From positions 1 to 64,000 of the forward strand of contig JAYPVG010000008.1 of assembly GCA_038134485.1 (NCBI GenBank): DNA of 64,000 nt, written 5' to 3'. A model generated the notes under the pieces. That model made no database searches and was not told the DNA's origin. It saw only the letters and a list, made by a program, of their open reading frames with translations. The DNA is from NORP240 sp038134485 (lineage in GTDB: Bacteria; Pseudomonadota; Gammaproteobacteria; Pseudomonadales; Pseudohongiellaceae). Both the position numbers and the translations under genes were made by a program. Positions 24,513 through 33,914 of this stretch are shown here, one piece after another (position 1 is the first letter of the stretch; each line of letters starts with the position of its first letter).

Positions 24513-25622
24513 ATGCAATTTACCGTATCCAGAGATGCCCTGCTCAAACCTCTTCAGCAGGTTAGTGGGGTTGTTGAGCGCAGGCAGACTCTCCCAGTGC
24601 TATCGAATATCTTGCTGGTGTTGCAAGGAGACTCGCTGTCATTGACGGGAACAGATCTGGAAGTCGAATTAATTGGATCTGTGGCGGTGCAGCCAGGCGG
24701 AGAGCCTGGAGCGGTGACGGTGCCGGCCCGTAAATTGGTGGACATCTGTAAGTCACTGGCAGAGGGGTCGGTATTGGATTTTTCCCAGACAGATGACAAG
24801 GTGGTCCTGAAATCCGGGCGCAGCAGATTTACCCTTGCGACATTGCCAGCAAGCGAGTTCCCTACGATTGAGGATGAATCCGGTACCTATTCGATCACCG
24901 TGCCGCAGCAGAAACTGAAAGAGCTACTGGACAGTACCAGCTTTGCAATGGCCCAACAGGACGTGCGTTTCTACCTGAACGGCATGCTTTTTGAGGTGGC
25001 ACCAGACTATTTGAGGGTTGTCGCTACCGATGGGCACCGGCTGGCTATGCAGACCATGCCAATGAGGAGCGATACCGGTGAGCCGCAACAGCTGATTTTA
25101 CCGCGCAAGGGAATCATGGAACTTTCTCGATTAATTTCGGATGGAGAGGGGGAGCTGGCCCTGGTCTGCGGGGGTAATCACATACGAGCGAAAATGACAG
25201 ATTACACGTTCACTTCTAAATTGGTGGACGGCAAATTCCCCGACTACAATCGCGTATTGCCCAAGGGTGGTGACAAGCAGGTGGTGGGTGAGCGGCAGGA
25301 ATTACGTCAGGCTTTTTCTCGTGTTTCGATTCTTTCAAATGAGAAATATCGGGGAGTGCGGTTGATGTTGGAGTCCGGTGAACTCAAAATACTTGCCAAT
25401 AATCCTGAACAGGAAGAAGCGGAAGAGGCCGTATCTGTTGATTATCAAGGAGATTCGCTGGAAATCGGGTTTAACGTGAGTTACCTGATCGATGTTCTGT
25501 CCGCACTGCATAGCCAAAGTGTCCGCATAACCTTGTCTGACCCCAATAGCAGTGCGCTGTTAGAAGCCGAGGGAGGCGATTCGGCTGAGGCCCTATATGT
25601 CGTAATGCCCATGAGGCTCTAG
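24513..25622 (+). CDS. dnaN: DNA polymerase III beta sliding clamp
   Basis: Dimeric ring-shaped processivity factor for Pol III and other clamp-binding proteins. 369 residues, three equivalent clamp domains. Start MQFTVSRDALLKPLQQVSGVVERRQTLP; RFTLATLPASEFP; the domain with YLNGMLFEV and VATDGHRLA; FTSKLVDGKFPDYNRVLP; and the C-terminal ending YVVMPMRL, which forms part of the peptide-binding pocket. 34 bp behind dnaA. Confidence 0.98.
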   Translation: MQFTVSRDALLKPLQQVSGVVERRQTLPVLSNILLVLQGDSLSLTGTDLEVELIGSVAVQPGGEPGAVTVPARKLVDICKSLAEGSVLDFSQTDDKVVLKSGRSRFTLATLPASEFPTIEDESGTYSITVPQQKLKELLDSTSFAMAQQDVRFYLNGMLFEVAPDYLRVVATDGHRLAMQTMPMRSDTGEPQQLILPRKGIMELSRLISDGEGELALVCGGNHIRAKMTDYTFTSKLVDGKFPDYNRVLPKGGDKQVVGERQELRQAFSRVSILSNEKYRGVRLMLESGELKILANNPEQEEAEEAVSVDYQGDSLEIGFNVSYLIDVLSALHSQSVRITLSDPNSSALLEAEGGDSAEALYVVMPMRL

Positions 25623-25727
25623 TTCCCGTGGGTCGACCCGACAGGCAATGGTGGCAGCGTTGAGGACGAGATATTTCGGCGCCAGATACTATCCATGTTT
25701 CACTTCCGCCGATGAATTTGCGCCGCC

Positions 25728-26804
25728 ATGACGATATTCCATCGGCTTGATCTTTCTGATTTTCGCAATATTAATAGCCTGTCCTTCGCTGTCAGCGATG
25801 GCGTCAATCTTATCTATGGCCCCAACGGCAGTGGCAAAACCAGCATACTGGAAGCAGTCCATGTTCTTGCCACGGGTAAATCTTTCCGCAGCACAAAAAC
25901 AGCGCCGATAATCAGGAATGGTACCAGTGCCCTGACAGTATTTGCTGAGCTGAGTGGTGGGTTGGCGGTCGGATTGCAGAAGTTCAGAAACCAGAAACCA
26001 GTGCTTAAATTCCAGGGAGAAAAGCAATCCAGCTGGGTCGATGTGGCGAGGATCTTGCCGGTTCAGGTGCTGGATGCGACCACGTTCAGGCTACTTGAGG
26101 GTAGCCCTCGAGAGCGACGGCGCTTTCTCGACTGGGGCGTGTTCCACGTGGAACCACCCTTTATTGACCATTGGCGAAATAGCCGAAAATGCCTGGCAAA
26201 CCGTAATCAGCTTCTTAAATCCGCCCACCCCGACCTGAAACAGCTCAGGGCCTGGAATAATGAGCTTGCCAGATCAGCGGCATTGGTGGATGCCGCACGG
26301 GCAGCTTACTTCTCACGCTTTGTCCCCATATTCACCGACGTTGTCGGCAAGATTACAGAAATTAGCGGCATATCGTTGCAATATCGCCGAGGCTGGGACA
26401 CCGAGCGAGACTTGCTGGCGGTGCTCGAGGCTAGCGAGAGCCAGGATATAAAGTACGGCACAACTCAAAATGGCCCACACCGCGCTGATATTTCTGTCAA
26501 ACATCAGGGGGTCTCGGCGGCTGAGGTGCTCTCCCGCGGCCAGCAGAAGATGCTAGTTAGCGCGTTAAAAATAGCCCAGGGCGTGATTCAGGCAGATAAT
26601 TCCGAGCGGCGGTGTATTTTTCTCGTGGATGATTTGCCTGCCGAACTGGATGAAAGAAATCGACAGCGAATCTGTTATTACCTGCAGCAAATGAACACCC
26701 AGGTCTTTCTCACCAGCGTGGACCATACAAGCCTTAAAAATTCACTCGATTGGGCCGCGGAGGTGACTAAGTTTCACGTGGAACATGGTAAAATCGTGGG
26801 CTGA
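25728..26804 (+). CDS. recF: DNA replication and repair protein RecF
   Basis: SMC-like ATPase that helps load RecA at gaps with RecO and RecR. 358 residues. Walker A YGPNGSGKTSILEA (P-loop 31-38), signature-type SRGQQKMLVSALK, and Walker B CIFLVDDLPAELD followed by the D-loop. The N-terminus starts MTIFHRLDLSDFRNI. The reading frame contains two ParB-site palindromes, translated in both cases as FHVE. Gap to dnaN is 105 bp, gap to gyrB 26 bp. Confidence 0.97.
   Translation: MTIFHRLDLSDFRNINSLSFAVSDGVNLIYGPNGSGKTSILEAVHVLATGKSFRSTKTAPIIRNGTSALTVFAELSGGLAVGLQKFRNQKPVLKFQGEKQSSWVDVARILPVQVLDATTFRLLEGSPRERRRFLDWGVFHVEPPFIDHWRNSRKCLANRNQLLKSAHPDLKQLRAWNNELARSAALVDAARAAYFSRFVPIFTDVVGKITEISGISLQYRRGWDTERDLLAVLEASESQDIKYGTTQNGPHRADISVKHQGVSAAEVLSRGQQKMLVSALKIAQGVIQADNSERRCIFLVDDLPAELDERNRQRICYYLQQMNTQVFLTSVDHTSLKNSLDWAAEVTKFHVEHGKIVG
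26140..26155. promoter_or_regulatory. parS site 1 (ParB binding), inside recF
   Basis: TGTTCCACGTGGAACC, a 14-bp perfect palindrome GTTCCACGTGGAAC at its core, matching the Pseudomonas-type parS sequence. Located about 3.2 kb from the origin spacer, with parAB on the same side of the chromosome. Confidence 0.85.
26770..26785. promoter_or_regulatory. parS site 2 (ParB binding), at the 3' end of recF
   Basis: AGTTTCACGTGGAACA, a hybrid of the TTTCACGTGAAA and TTCCACGTGGAA forms of parS, 15 of 16 to the consensus. 630 bp from site 1 and in the same gene. Slightly imperfect, so affinity may be lower. Confidence 0.75.
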
Positions 26805-26830
26805 GACGACTGCAAAGATTGGGGTAATGA

Positions 26831-29254
26831 ATGAGCGAGGAAAACAGCTATACCGGTGATAGCATCAAGGTCCTGAAAGGGCTTGATGCAGTGCGAAAAA
26901 GGCCGGGAATGTACATCGGTGATACAGATGATGGAACCGGTCTGCATCATATGGTGTTTGAGCTTGTCGACAACTCGATTGACGAGGCCCTCGCCGGGCA
27001 TTGCGATGAAATCAATGTGACGATACACGTTGGTGAAACAGTCACGGTGGCAGATAACGGCCGAGGCATTCCCACGGAGATGCACAAAGAAGGCGTATCG
27101 GCGGCTGAAGTCATCATGACGGTATTGCACGCAGGTGGTAAGTTCGACGATAACAGCTACAAAGTGTCCGGAGGGCTGCATGGTGTAGGAGTTTCGGTGG
27201 TAAACGCCCTCTCCGAGGAGCTGAAACTTACTATCAGGCGAAATAATGAGGTGCACGAGCAGCACTACCGTCATGGTGTGCCTGAAGCGCCACTTCATGT
27301 GGTGGGCGAAACTTCCGTCACTGGGACTGAATGCACATTTAAACCGTCTCGAGAAACCTTTTCGAATGTCGAATTCCATTACGACATTCTTGCCAAGAAG
27401 CTGAGAGAACTGGCGTTCCTGAATGCCGGCGTTGCAATTCGCCTTACCGATGAGCGCTCCGGCAAATCAGAACTGTACAAGTACGAAGGTGGGCTCAAGG
27501 CATTTATCGATTACCTGAATAAGAATAAAAACACCATCAATAAGCTGTTTTACTTCACTTCCGAGCGAGAAGCCGATGGCATTACGGTGGAGGTTGCCTT
27601 GCAGTGGAACGATTCCTACCAGGAAAACATCTTTGCCTATACCAACAACATCCCGCAACGAGACGGCGGGACCCACCTGGCGGGCTTCCGCGCGGCACTG
27701 ACCCGGGTGCTAAATAACTATATCGATAAGGAAATGGCGTCGAAAAAGGGCAAGGAGGTCAACACTACCGGTGATGATTCTCGGGAAGGCCTGACGGCAG
27801 TCATTTCAGTAAAAGTACCGGACCCTAAATTTTCCTCGCAGACCAAGGACAAACTGGTTTCTTCGGAGGTAAAAGGGGTCGTTGAGCAGGAAATGACAAG
27901 TCATCTGACAGACTACCTGCTGGAAAACCCCCAAGAGGCAAAACAGATCGTCGGCAAGATAATAGAGGCGGCCAGAGCGCGAGAAGCGGCAAGAAAAGCA
28001 AGGGAGATGACACGCCGCAAAGGCGCGCTGGACGTTGCTGGACTGCCAGGAAAGCTGGCAGACTGCCAGGAAAAAGATCCGGCACTATCAGAAATCTACA
28101 TTGTCGAGGGCGATTCAGCGGGCGGTTCTGCCAAACAAGGCCGAAATCGCAAATATCAGGCTATATTGCCCCTGAAGGGCAAAATTCTGAACGTGGAAAA
28201 AGCCAGGTTCGACAAAATGCTGGGATCGGCGGAAATTGGAACGCTGATCAAGGCGCTCGGATGCGGAATCGGGAATGAGGACTTCAATCCCGATAGTCTG
28301 AGGTATCACCGGATTATCATCATGACTGATGCGGATGTTGATGGCTCTCATATCAGGACGCTCTTGCTGACATTCTTTTTCCGTCAGATGCGTGAGCTGG
28401 TGGAGCGAGGCCACGTGTATATTGCACAGCCTCCGCTCTACAAGGTACGCAAGGGCAAACAGGAACAGTATCTCAAGGATGATGCGGAACTTGCTGCCTA
28501 TCAGACCCAGACAGCCCTTGAAGGAGCAAGCTTGCATGTAAACCAGCATGCTCCGGCGATCACCGGGGATTCCCTGGAGGCAATCGTCAAGGAATACAAT
28601 GATGCTCACGCGATCATCAATCGTCTTGGCCGCTTTTATCCCGCGGAAATTCTGGAAATGATGATTTTTGCACGACCCCTTGAAGAGCAGCAGTTGTCGG
28701 ACAGGCTACAGGTCGAAAGCTGGGCTACAGAGATTTCAAATCTTCTGGAGACGCGTCTGCCCGGGATAAGCAGCATTTATGACATTTCCGCCATAGAAGA
28801 TGCGGAGCGCCATATCTTTCTGCCGGAGGTAACCCTCCGACTCCATGGAATGGAAAAAATTTACACGTTCAGGCGTGATTTTTTCAGTTCCGGGGAATAC
28901 AGGTCCTTGATCCGACTGGGCAAAACTCTTGACCGGCTGTTAGAAGCGGGCGCCTATGTGAAACGGGGTGAGAAAACCGAGGAAGTTTCCAGTTTTGACG
29001 AAGCCGTTAACTGGCTTATCGCGGACGCCATGAAGGGTCACTATCTGCAAAGATATAAAGGTTTGGGCGAAATGAACCCTGATCAGTTATGGGAAACTAC
29101 GATGGACCCAGAGAACCGACGTATGCTGCAGGTAACCATTGAGGATGCCATAGGGGCAGATCAGTTGTTCACCACGCTGATGGGAGACCAGGTGGACCCC
29201 AGGCGCGAATTTATCGAAGCCAATGCCCTGTCGGTAGATAACCTGGACATCTAG
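26831..29254 (+). CDS. gyrB: DNA gyrase subunit B
   Basis: ATPase subunit of gyrase, introducing negative supercoils. 807 residues. GHKL ATP site with VDNSIDEALAGHCDEI, DNGRGIPTEMH and SGGLHGVGVSVVNALS; transducer domain; TOPRIM with EGDSAGGSAKQGRNRKYQAI, LPLKGKILNVEKA and DADVDGSHIRTLLLTFFFRQM. The Gram-negative insert and the C-terminal YKGLGEMNPDQLWETTM are present. The TAG stop shares the CTAG tetranucleotide with the stop of the convergent acyltransferase gene. Confidence 0.98.
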   Translation: MSEENSYTGDSIKVLKGLDAVRKRPGMYIGDTDDGTGLHHMVFELVDNSIDEALAGHCDEINVTIHVGETVTVADNGRGIPTEMHKEGVSAAEVIMTVLHAGGKFDDNSYKVSGGLHGVGVSVVNALSEELKLTIRRNNEVHEQHYRHGVPEAPLHVVGETSVTGTECTFKPSRETFSNVEFHYDILAKKLRELAFLNAGVAIRLTDERSGKSELYKYEGGLKAFIDYLNKNKNTINKLFYFTSEREADGITVEVALQWNDSYQENIFAYTNNIPQRDGGTHLAGFRAALTRVLNNYIDKEMASKKGKEVNTTGDDSREGLTAVISVKVPDPKFSSQTKDKLVSSEVKGVVEQEMTSHLTDYLLENPQEAKQIVGKIIEAARAREAARKAREMTRRKGALDVAGLPGKLADCQEKDPALSEIYIVEGDSAGGSAKQGRNRKYQAILPLKGKILNVEKARFDKMLGSAEIGTLIKALGCGIGNEDFNPDSLRYHRIIIMTDADVDGSHIRTLLLTFFFRQMRELVERGHVYIAQPPLYKVRKGKQEQYLKDDAELAAYQTQTALEGASLHVNQHAPAITGDSLEAIVKEYNDAHAIINRLGRFYPAEILEMMIFARPLEEQQLSDRLQVESWATEISNLLETRLPGISSIYDISAIEDAERHIFLPEVTLRLHGMEKIYTFRRDFFSSGEYRSLIRLGKTLDRLLEAGAYVKRGEKTEEVSSFDEAVNWLIADAMKGHYLQRYKGLGEMNPDQLWETTMDPENRRMLQVTIEDAIGADQLFTTLMGDQVDPRREFIEANALSVDNLDI

Positions 29255-29979
29255 GACTCGGCCCTATTATCGACAACATGTTGTCTAATCCAGGCCTCCA
29301 CCTCGGCGGTTAGTTCTGACGCTTCTCTGTTGGCCGTCTGGATAGGCGAGCCGATGTGCACTTCAATGTTGCCCGGGAATTTAAGGAACCGGCGTGCAGG
29401 CCAAAAATGGCCGGCATTATGGGCGATCGGTAATACTGCCGCTCTGGTGGCAAGTGCCAGCTTCGCCCCGCCGCGAGAGAAGTTACCCACTTTTCCGTCG
29501 TCAGCCCGGGTTCCCTCGGGAAATATCATGACAGAGTAACCGCTATCCAGTCGTTGCCGTCCCTGGTCCAGAATTGATCTCCCTGCGTTGTGACGCCTGC
29601 TCCGGTCGATTGCAATCGGATTGATCAGCCGCATTGCCCAGCCGTACACCGGGATACTGAGCAACTCCTTTTTGAGAATAGGACTGACAGGCGCGAGATA
29701 GCGGTAGATGAACACGGTTTCCCATTCACTCTGGTGGTTGGCAAGAACCACTACCGGGTGATCAGGTATATTCTCTTTGCCATAAACCTGGAAGCGGATT
29801 CCACACACCAGCCGAGACCACTGTAAAATGATTCCACACCAGAGGGTGCCAAAAAGATGTCGCTTGGAGCGGGGAAATAACCAGAAAAGAACCAGCAACA
29901 ACGGGGCGATAATCAGGGTAACGAGTACGTACCCGACGTAAAATATCAGCGAGCGTAAAAACAATAAGGCCTGTTTCAT
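29251..29979 (-). CDS. plsC: 1-acylglycerol-3-phosphate O-acyltransferase (PlsC family)
   Basis: Acylates lysophosphatidic acid in the inner membrane, or a close relative of that reaction. 242 residues. N-terminal hydrophobic segments (about 8-32) and acyltransferase motif I NHQSEWE, with Glu in place of the Asp of the textbook HX4D. This HX4E form is known in other proteobacterial members. Motif III FPEGTRADDGKVGNFSRGGAKLA and the proline motif VLPIAHNAG are present. 75 bp downstream of gmhB on minus, convergent with and overlapping gyrB by 4 bp. The precise substrate cannot be told from sequence. Confidence 0.85.
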   Translation of the reverse strand: MKQALLFLRSLIFYVGYVLVTLIIAPLLLVLFWLFPRSKRHLFGTLWCGIILQWSRLVCGIRFQVYGKENIPDHPVVVLANHQSEWETVFIYRYLAPVSPILKKELLSIPVYGWAMRLINPIAIDRSRRHNAGRSILDQGRQRLDSGYSVMIFPEGTRADDGKVGNFSRGGAKLALATRAAVLPIAHNAGHFWPARRFLKFPGNIEVHIGSPIQTANREASELTAEVEAWIRQHVVDNRAES

Positions 29980-30054
29980 CTCATACCCGGTGCTTGGAGG
30001 CCGTTTTTCAATGGCCGGAACATAAAACCAACTTTGACCGTCTATGTCCTGCGA

Positions 30055-30624
30055 TTAAAACTCCGAAATAATCAGCTTAGTGGCAACGAGCAAACTGTCA
30101 ACCACCCGAACATCAGTCAGCTCTTTAGGACCGCAGGATGCCAGGGTTTGCTTTCCTTTACCGGTCTTTACCAGGAACGGTTTGCACCCCATTTGTCTCG
30201 CTACTTCGACATCCCTCAGACTGTCCCCCACCAGAGGGACACCTTGCAGCGGGACGCCGAACTCCCTGGATATCTCTTCCAGCAAGCCGCTTCGGGGCTT
30301 GCGGCAATTACATCCGCCCTGCGGCCCGTGGGGGCAAAAAAACACGCCATCAAGGACACCGCCGAATTGTTCTACCGCCGCACACATCTTTTGATGAATT
30401 CTGGCAAGCGTATACTCGTCAAATAAATTACGTGCAATACCAGACTGATTCGTGGCGACGGTTACCAGAAAACCGGCCTGACTCAGCAGTGCAATTCCTT
30501 CCAGGCTGCCTGCAATCGGAATCCACTCTTCTGGAGATTTGATGTAATCGTCGGAATCGTGGTTTATAACCCCGTCACGATCGAGAATAACCAGTTTTCT
30601 CTGTCTATTCTTTGTGTCTGACAC
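30055..30624 (-). CDS. gmhB: D-glycero-beta-D-manno-heptose 1,7-bisphosphate 7-phosphatase
   Basis: HAD-family phosphatase of ADP-heptose synthesis for the lipopolysaccharide core. 189 residues. Catalytic LDRDGVIN (about 14-21), NQSGIAR, the zinc-binding loop CPHGPQGGCNCRKP (Cys-X-His and Cys-X-Cys), and VGDSLRDVEVA. It starts with GTG 6 bp behind the glyS stop, the usual glyQS-gmhB-plsC order in Pseudomonas-like genomes. Confidence 0.9.
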   Translation of the reverse strand: MSDTKNRQRKLVILDRDGVINHDSDDYIKSPEEWIPIAGSLEGIALLSQAGFLVTVATNQSGIARNLFDEYTLARIHQKMCAAVEQFGGVLDGVFFCPHGPQGGCNCRKPRSGLLEEISREFGVPLQGVPLVGDSLRDVEVARQMGCKPFLVKTGKGKQTLASCGPKELTDVRVVDSLLVATKLIISEF

Positions 30625-30630
30625 AGGGGC

Positions 30631-32709
30631 TTATGCCTGATGAAGATAGGAGATATCGGCAACTTGCAGAAACAGCGCGCGTAATCTGATCAGAAGAGCA
30701 ATTCGGTTGAATCGCAAACTGGGGTTATCGTCCATAACCATAACCTTTTCAAAAAACTGATCTACTGGGTCTTTCAATGATGCAAGTTTTTCCAGACCGT
30801 CCTGATATTTCCTGCTATTGAACAATGGTGCCACTTCTACCTCTTTCTCGCGAACCAGTCTGGCGAGCTCTCTTTCTTCGAGAGCTTCAAATAAAGACTC
30901 GTCCAAGGAATACTTGTCCAGGTCGCCATCTATATCTGCCAGAATATTGGCAACCCTTTTGTTAGCGCTGGCCAGAGCTCGCGCTTCATCGAGATTGCTG
31001 AAATGATCAACGGCCAGAACACGGCTGTCAAAGTCCAGCGGTTTTGCGGGCCGCAAGGCATGAACGGATTGGTAAACCTCCGCAGCAACCCCCTTTTCCT
31101 GATACCAGTAGCGGAATCGATCGAGGAAAAATTCAAACACCTGCTCGCCTACACCCGGATCTTGATCTAAAAACGACAGGCTAACTAAAGCTTCGTTAAT
31201 CGCGACCTGTAAATCCAGATCGAGTTGCTTTTCAATCAGAATTCGCAGCACCCCTATCGCGGCTCTGCGCAATGCGAACGGATCTTTGGATCCGGTAGGC
31301 GGCTGGCCTATGGTGAACAGACCGACCACGGTATCAATTTTCTCCGCCAGCGAAAGTACGCTGCCGGTTAGTGTTTCCGGAAGAGCGCCCCCGGCGTATC
31401 GCGGCATGTATTGTTCATCCAGAGCGGCGGCCACCTCGGGATTCTCACCATCATGAAGCGCGTAATACTTCCCCATGATGCCCTGTAATTCAGCGAACTC
31501 GCCAACCATATTAGTTACCAGGTCGCACTTGGCCAGCATTGCGGCTCGCTCACACAGGTCAGCCTGGCCGCCAAGTTCACTTGCTATATGAGCCGACAGC
31601 GCGGCCACGCGGCTGGATTTTTCGAAGACAGTGCCCAGCTTTTGCTGAAAAACAATCTGCTTGAGGCGCTTCTGTCGACTCTCAAGGGGTTCCTTCTTGT
31701 CGGCCGTGTAAAAGAAATCTGCGTCTGCCAATCTAGGCCGAATTACCCGCTCGTTCCCCTCGATAACCTGAGCGGGGTCCTTGCTGGCCAGATTACTTAT
31801 GGCGATGAAGTTCGGCAGTAGATCACCGCTGTTGCCGGTTATATGGAAACATTTCTGGTGCGCAGTTAGCGAGGAGACCAGCGCTTCCGCAGGAACCGAT
31901 AGAAAGTGCTCATCGAATCGACCGGTCAACGCGACCGGCCATTCAACCAGGCTGGCGACCTCGTCAAGCAGCGCCTCTTCGATAGTTACATTGGCCGCCA
32001 GCCTATCAGCCTCCGCCTGCACCAGGCTGCGAATTTTCTCTTTTCTGGCATCGAAGGAGGGAATTACATAACCAACTGCCTCGAGCTGCCTGGCATATTC
32101 TGCGGGGCTATTGATTTCAATCGCCGCAGGGTGATGGAACCGATGACCGAAGGTCGTTCGACCAGCCTGTTTCCCAAGAATCTTTGCGTCAATTATGTCC
32201 GCATCAAGCAACATCACGATCCAGTGCACTGGCCGCACAAACTCTTCCCTTGAACTCCCCCAACGCATCCGCTTCGGGATAGGAAGTTTATTTAACGCTG
32301 AGGTAACTATATCGGGAATCAGGCTGTCTGCCGGCTGCCCGGGCTCGAATGCGCTAAAAAGCAGTTTAGTGATGCCATCTTTCTCTCCCTGCTCGAGTTC
32401 ATCAATCTGCACGTTACAGGAACGCGCAAAACCCAGAGCCGCAGGAGTAGGATTACCATCAGCATCAAAAGCGGCGTTGACGGCAGGGCCAAATTTTTCA
32501 ATATTCCGGTCCGGGGTAGCCGCTGAAAGCCTATCGACCAGAACAGCCAGTCGCCTTGGGGTGGCGAACCAGCTTAACGAGGCATAACCAAGTCCCTCAG
32601 CCTTAAGACCGGATTCGATACCCGACTTGAATGCGAGTCCCAACGACTTGAGCGCCTTCGGCGGCAGCTCCTCAGTTCCTATTTCAACCAGCAGATCGTG
32701 TTCAGACAT
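30631..32709 (-). CDS. glyS: glycyl-tRNA synthetase beta subunit
   Basis: Non-catalytic-site subunit of the tetrameric bacterial glycyl-tRNA synthetase, with tRNA binding and editing-like HD regions. 692 residues, close to the usual 690. Start DLLVEIGTEELPPKAL; FATPRRLAVLV; the conserved RMRWG segment; KCDLVTNMVGEFAELQGIMGKYYA; and a C-terminal anticodon-binding domain with FNSRKYQDGLEKLASL. 13 bp behind glyQ. Confidence 0.97.
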   Translation of the reverse strand: MSEHDLLVEIGTEELPPKALKSLGLAFKSGIESGLKAEGLGYASLSWFATPRRLAVLVDRLSAATPDRNIEKFGPAVNAAFDADGNPTPAALGFARSCNVQIDELEQGEKDGITKLLFSAFEPGQPADSLIPDIVTSALNKLPIPKRMRWGSSREEFVRPVHWIVMLLDADIIDAKILGKQAGRTTFGHRFHHPAAIEINSPAEYARQLEAVGYVIPSFDARKEKIRSLVQAEADRLAANVTIEEALLDEVASLVEWPVALTGRFDEHFLSVPAEALVSSLTAHQKCFHITGNSGDLLPNFIAISNLASKDPAQVIEGNERVIRPRLADADFFYTADKKEPLESRQKRLKQIVFQQKLGTVFEKSSRVAALSAHIASELGGQADLCERAAMLAKCDLVTNMVGEFAELQGIMGKYYALHDGENPEVAAALDEQYMPRYAGGALPETLTGSVLSLAEKIDTVVGLFTIGQPPTGSKDPFALRRAAIGVLRILIEKQLDLDLQVAINEALVSLSFLDQDPGVGEQVFEFFLDRFRYWYQEKGVAAEVYQSVHALRPAKPLDFDSRVLAVDHFSNLDEARALASANKRVANILADIDGDLDKYSLDESLFEALEERELARLVREKEVEVAPLFNSRKYQDGLEKLASLKDPVDQFFEKVMVMDDNPSLRFNRIALLIRLRALFLQVADISYLHQA

Positions 32710-32722
32710 TGCCCAGGCTACA

Positions 32723-33652
32723 TCACTTTTTCAGGAATTCATCGCGCAATGATTCAGGCGCCAGCGGGAAGCCCAGCTTCTTTCGACTTTCAAAGTACGC
32801 TTCTGCCACCATCCGGGAAAGGGACCTCACACGCAAAATGAACCGTTGCCGTTCAGTTACCGAGATGGCCTGGCGCGCATCTAGCAGATTAAAGTAATGG
32901 GACGCCTTGAGAACCTGTTCGTACGCCGGCAAGGCTAGCCCCAGATTGATCAGTTTTTCGCATTGAGCTTCGCATTCATCAAAATAGCGAAACAACAGTT
33001 CCGTATCGGCGTGCTCAAAATTAAAAGCGGACATTTCCATTTCGTTCTGTTTAAAAACGTCGCCGTACGTAACCACGCCGTCCGGGCCTTCTGCCCACAC
33101 GATATCGTAAATGCTATTGACTCCCTGCAGGTACATGGCGATTCTTTCGATACCGTAGGTTATTTCACCACTGACCGGATAGCAGTCAAGACCGCCCACC
33201 TGCTGAAAGTAAGTGAATTGCGTCACTTCCATGCCGTTGAGCCAAACTTCCCAACCCAATCCCCAGGCACCTAGAGTCGGGGACTCCCAGTTATCCTCGA
33301 CAAATCGAATATCGTGAATCGATGTGTCGATACCCAGACTCTTCAATGAGTCGAGATAGAGTTGCTGAATATTTTCGGGAGAGGGTTTCAGAATGACCTG
33401 AAACTGGTAATAGTGCTGCAGTCGGTTGGGGTTTTCTCCGTAACGGCCGTCTGTGGGTCGTCTGCTTGGCTGAACGTAGGCAGTATTCCAGGTTTCCGGT
33501 CCGATGGAACGCAAAAAAGTTGCGGGATGAAATGTTCCGGCACCCACTTCCATGTCCAGAGGCTGAAGAATGACGCAGCCATATTCCGCCCAATACTGCT
33601 GCAGGGCCATGATCAGTCCTTGAAAAGTTTTCAGATCTGCTGGGCTGCTCAT
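32723..33652 (-). CDS. glyQ: glycyl-tRNA synthetase alpha subunit
   Basis: Class II catalytic core that activates glycine. 309 residues. TFQGLIMALQQYWAEYGC, MEVGAGTFHPATFLR, the VQPSRRPTDGRYGENPNRLQ motif and LGWEVWLNGMEVTQFTYFQQVGG are all standard for the alpha2-beta2 type. The start ATG at 33652 begins the family N-terminus. Operon glyQ-glyS-gmhB-plsC. Confidence 0.97.
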   Translation of the reverse strand: MSSPADLKTFQGLIMALQQYWAEYGCVILQPLDMEVGAGTFHPATFLRSIGPETWNTAYVQPSRRPTDGRYGENPNRLQHYYQFQVILKPSPENIQQLYLDSLKSLGIDTSIHDIRFVEDNWESPTLGAWGLGWEVWLNGMEVTQFTYFQQVGGLDCYPVSGEITYGIERIAMYLQGVNSIYDIVWAEGPDGVVTYGDVFKQNEMEMSAFNFEHADTELLFRYFDECEAQCEKLINLGLALPAYEQVLKASHYFNLLDARQAISVTERQRFILRVRSLSRMVAEAYFESRKKLGFPLAPESLRDEFLKK

Positions 33653-33914
33653 GCGGAAAATCCGGACCGGACCGGCTTCAGACTCGGAACTTCAGGTCTG
33701 GCGGTAAAAAAGGGCTGCAATTATGCTCGATTCCTTTCAACATATCTATACTGTAAACCCTAAATAAGACCTTGATTCCCGGACCTTTACAAGTTGTCTG
33801 GTCAATCAAATTATGCTTCCATTCCGCCCGGTATAGACTGACCGGATAGATACAACAGCGAAGGGTATCGCCATCAACCAACTCAAATATCTGCTTGCCA
33901 GGGCGCTGCTTCAG
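33653..33914. other. spacer between divergent glyQ and the LpxL-type gene
   Basis: About 220 bp without a supported gene apart from the probable upstream extension of the acyltransferase frame (from about 33837). It should hold the glyQ promoter. No convincing hexamer pair was found. Confidence 0.4.
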
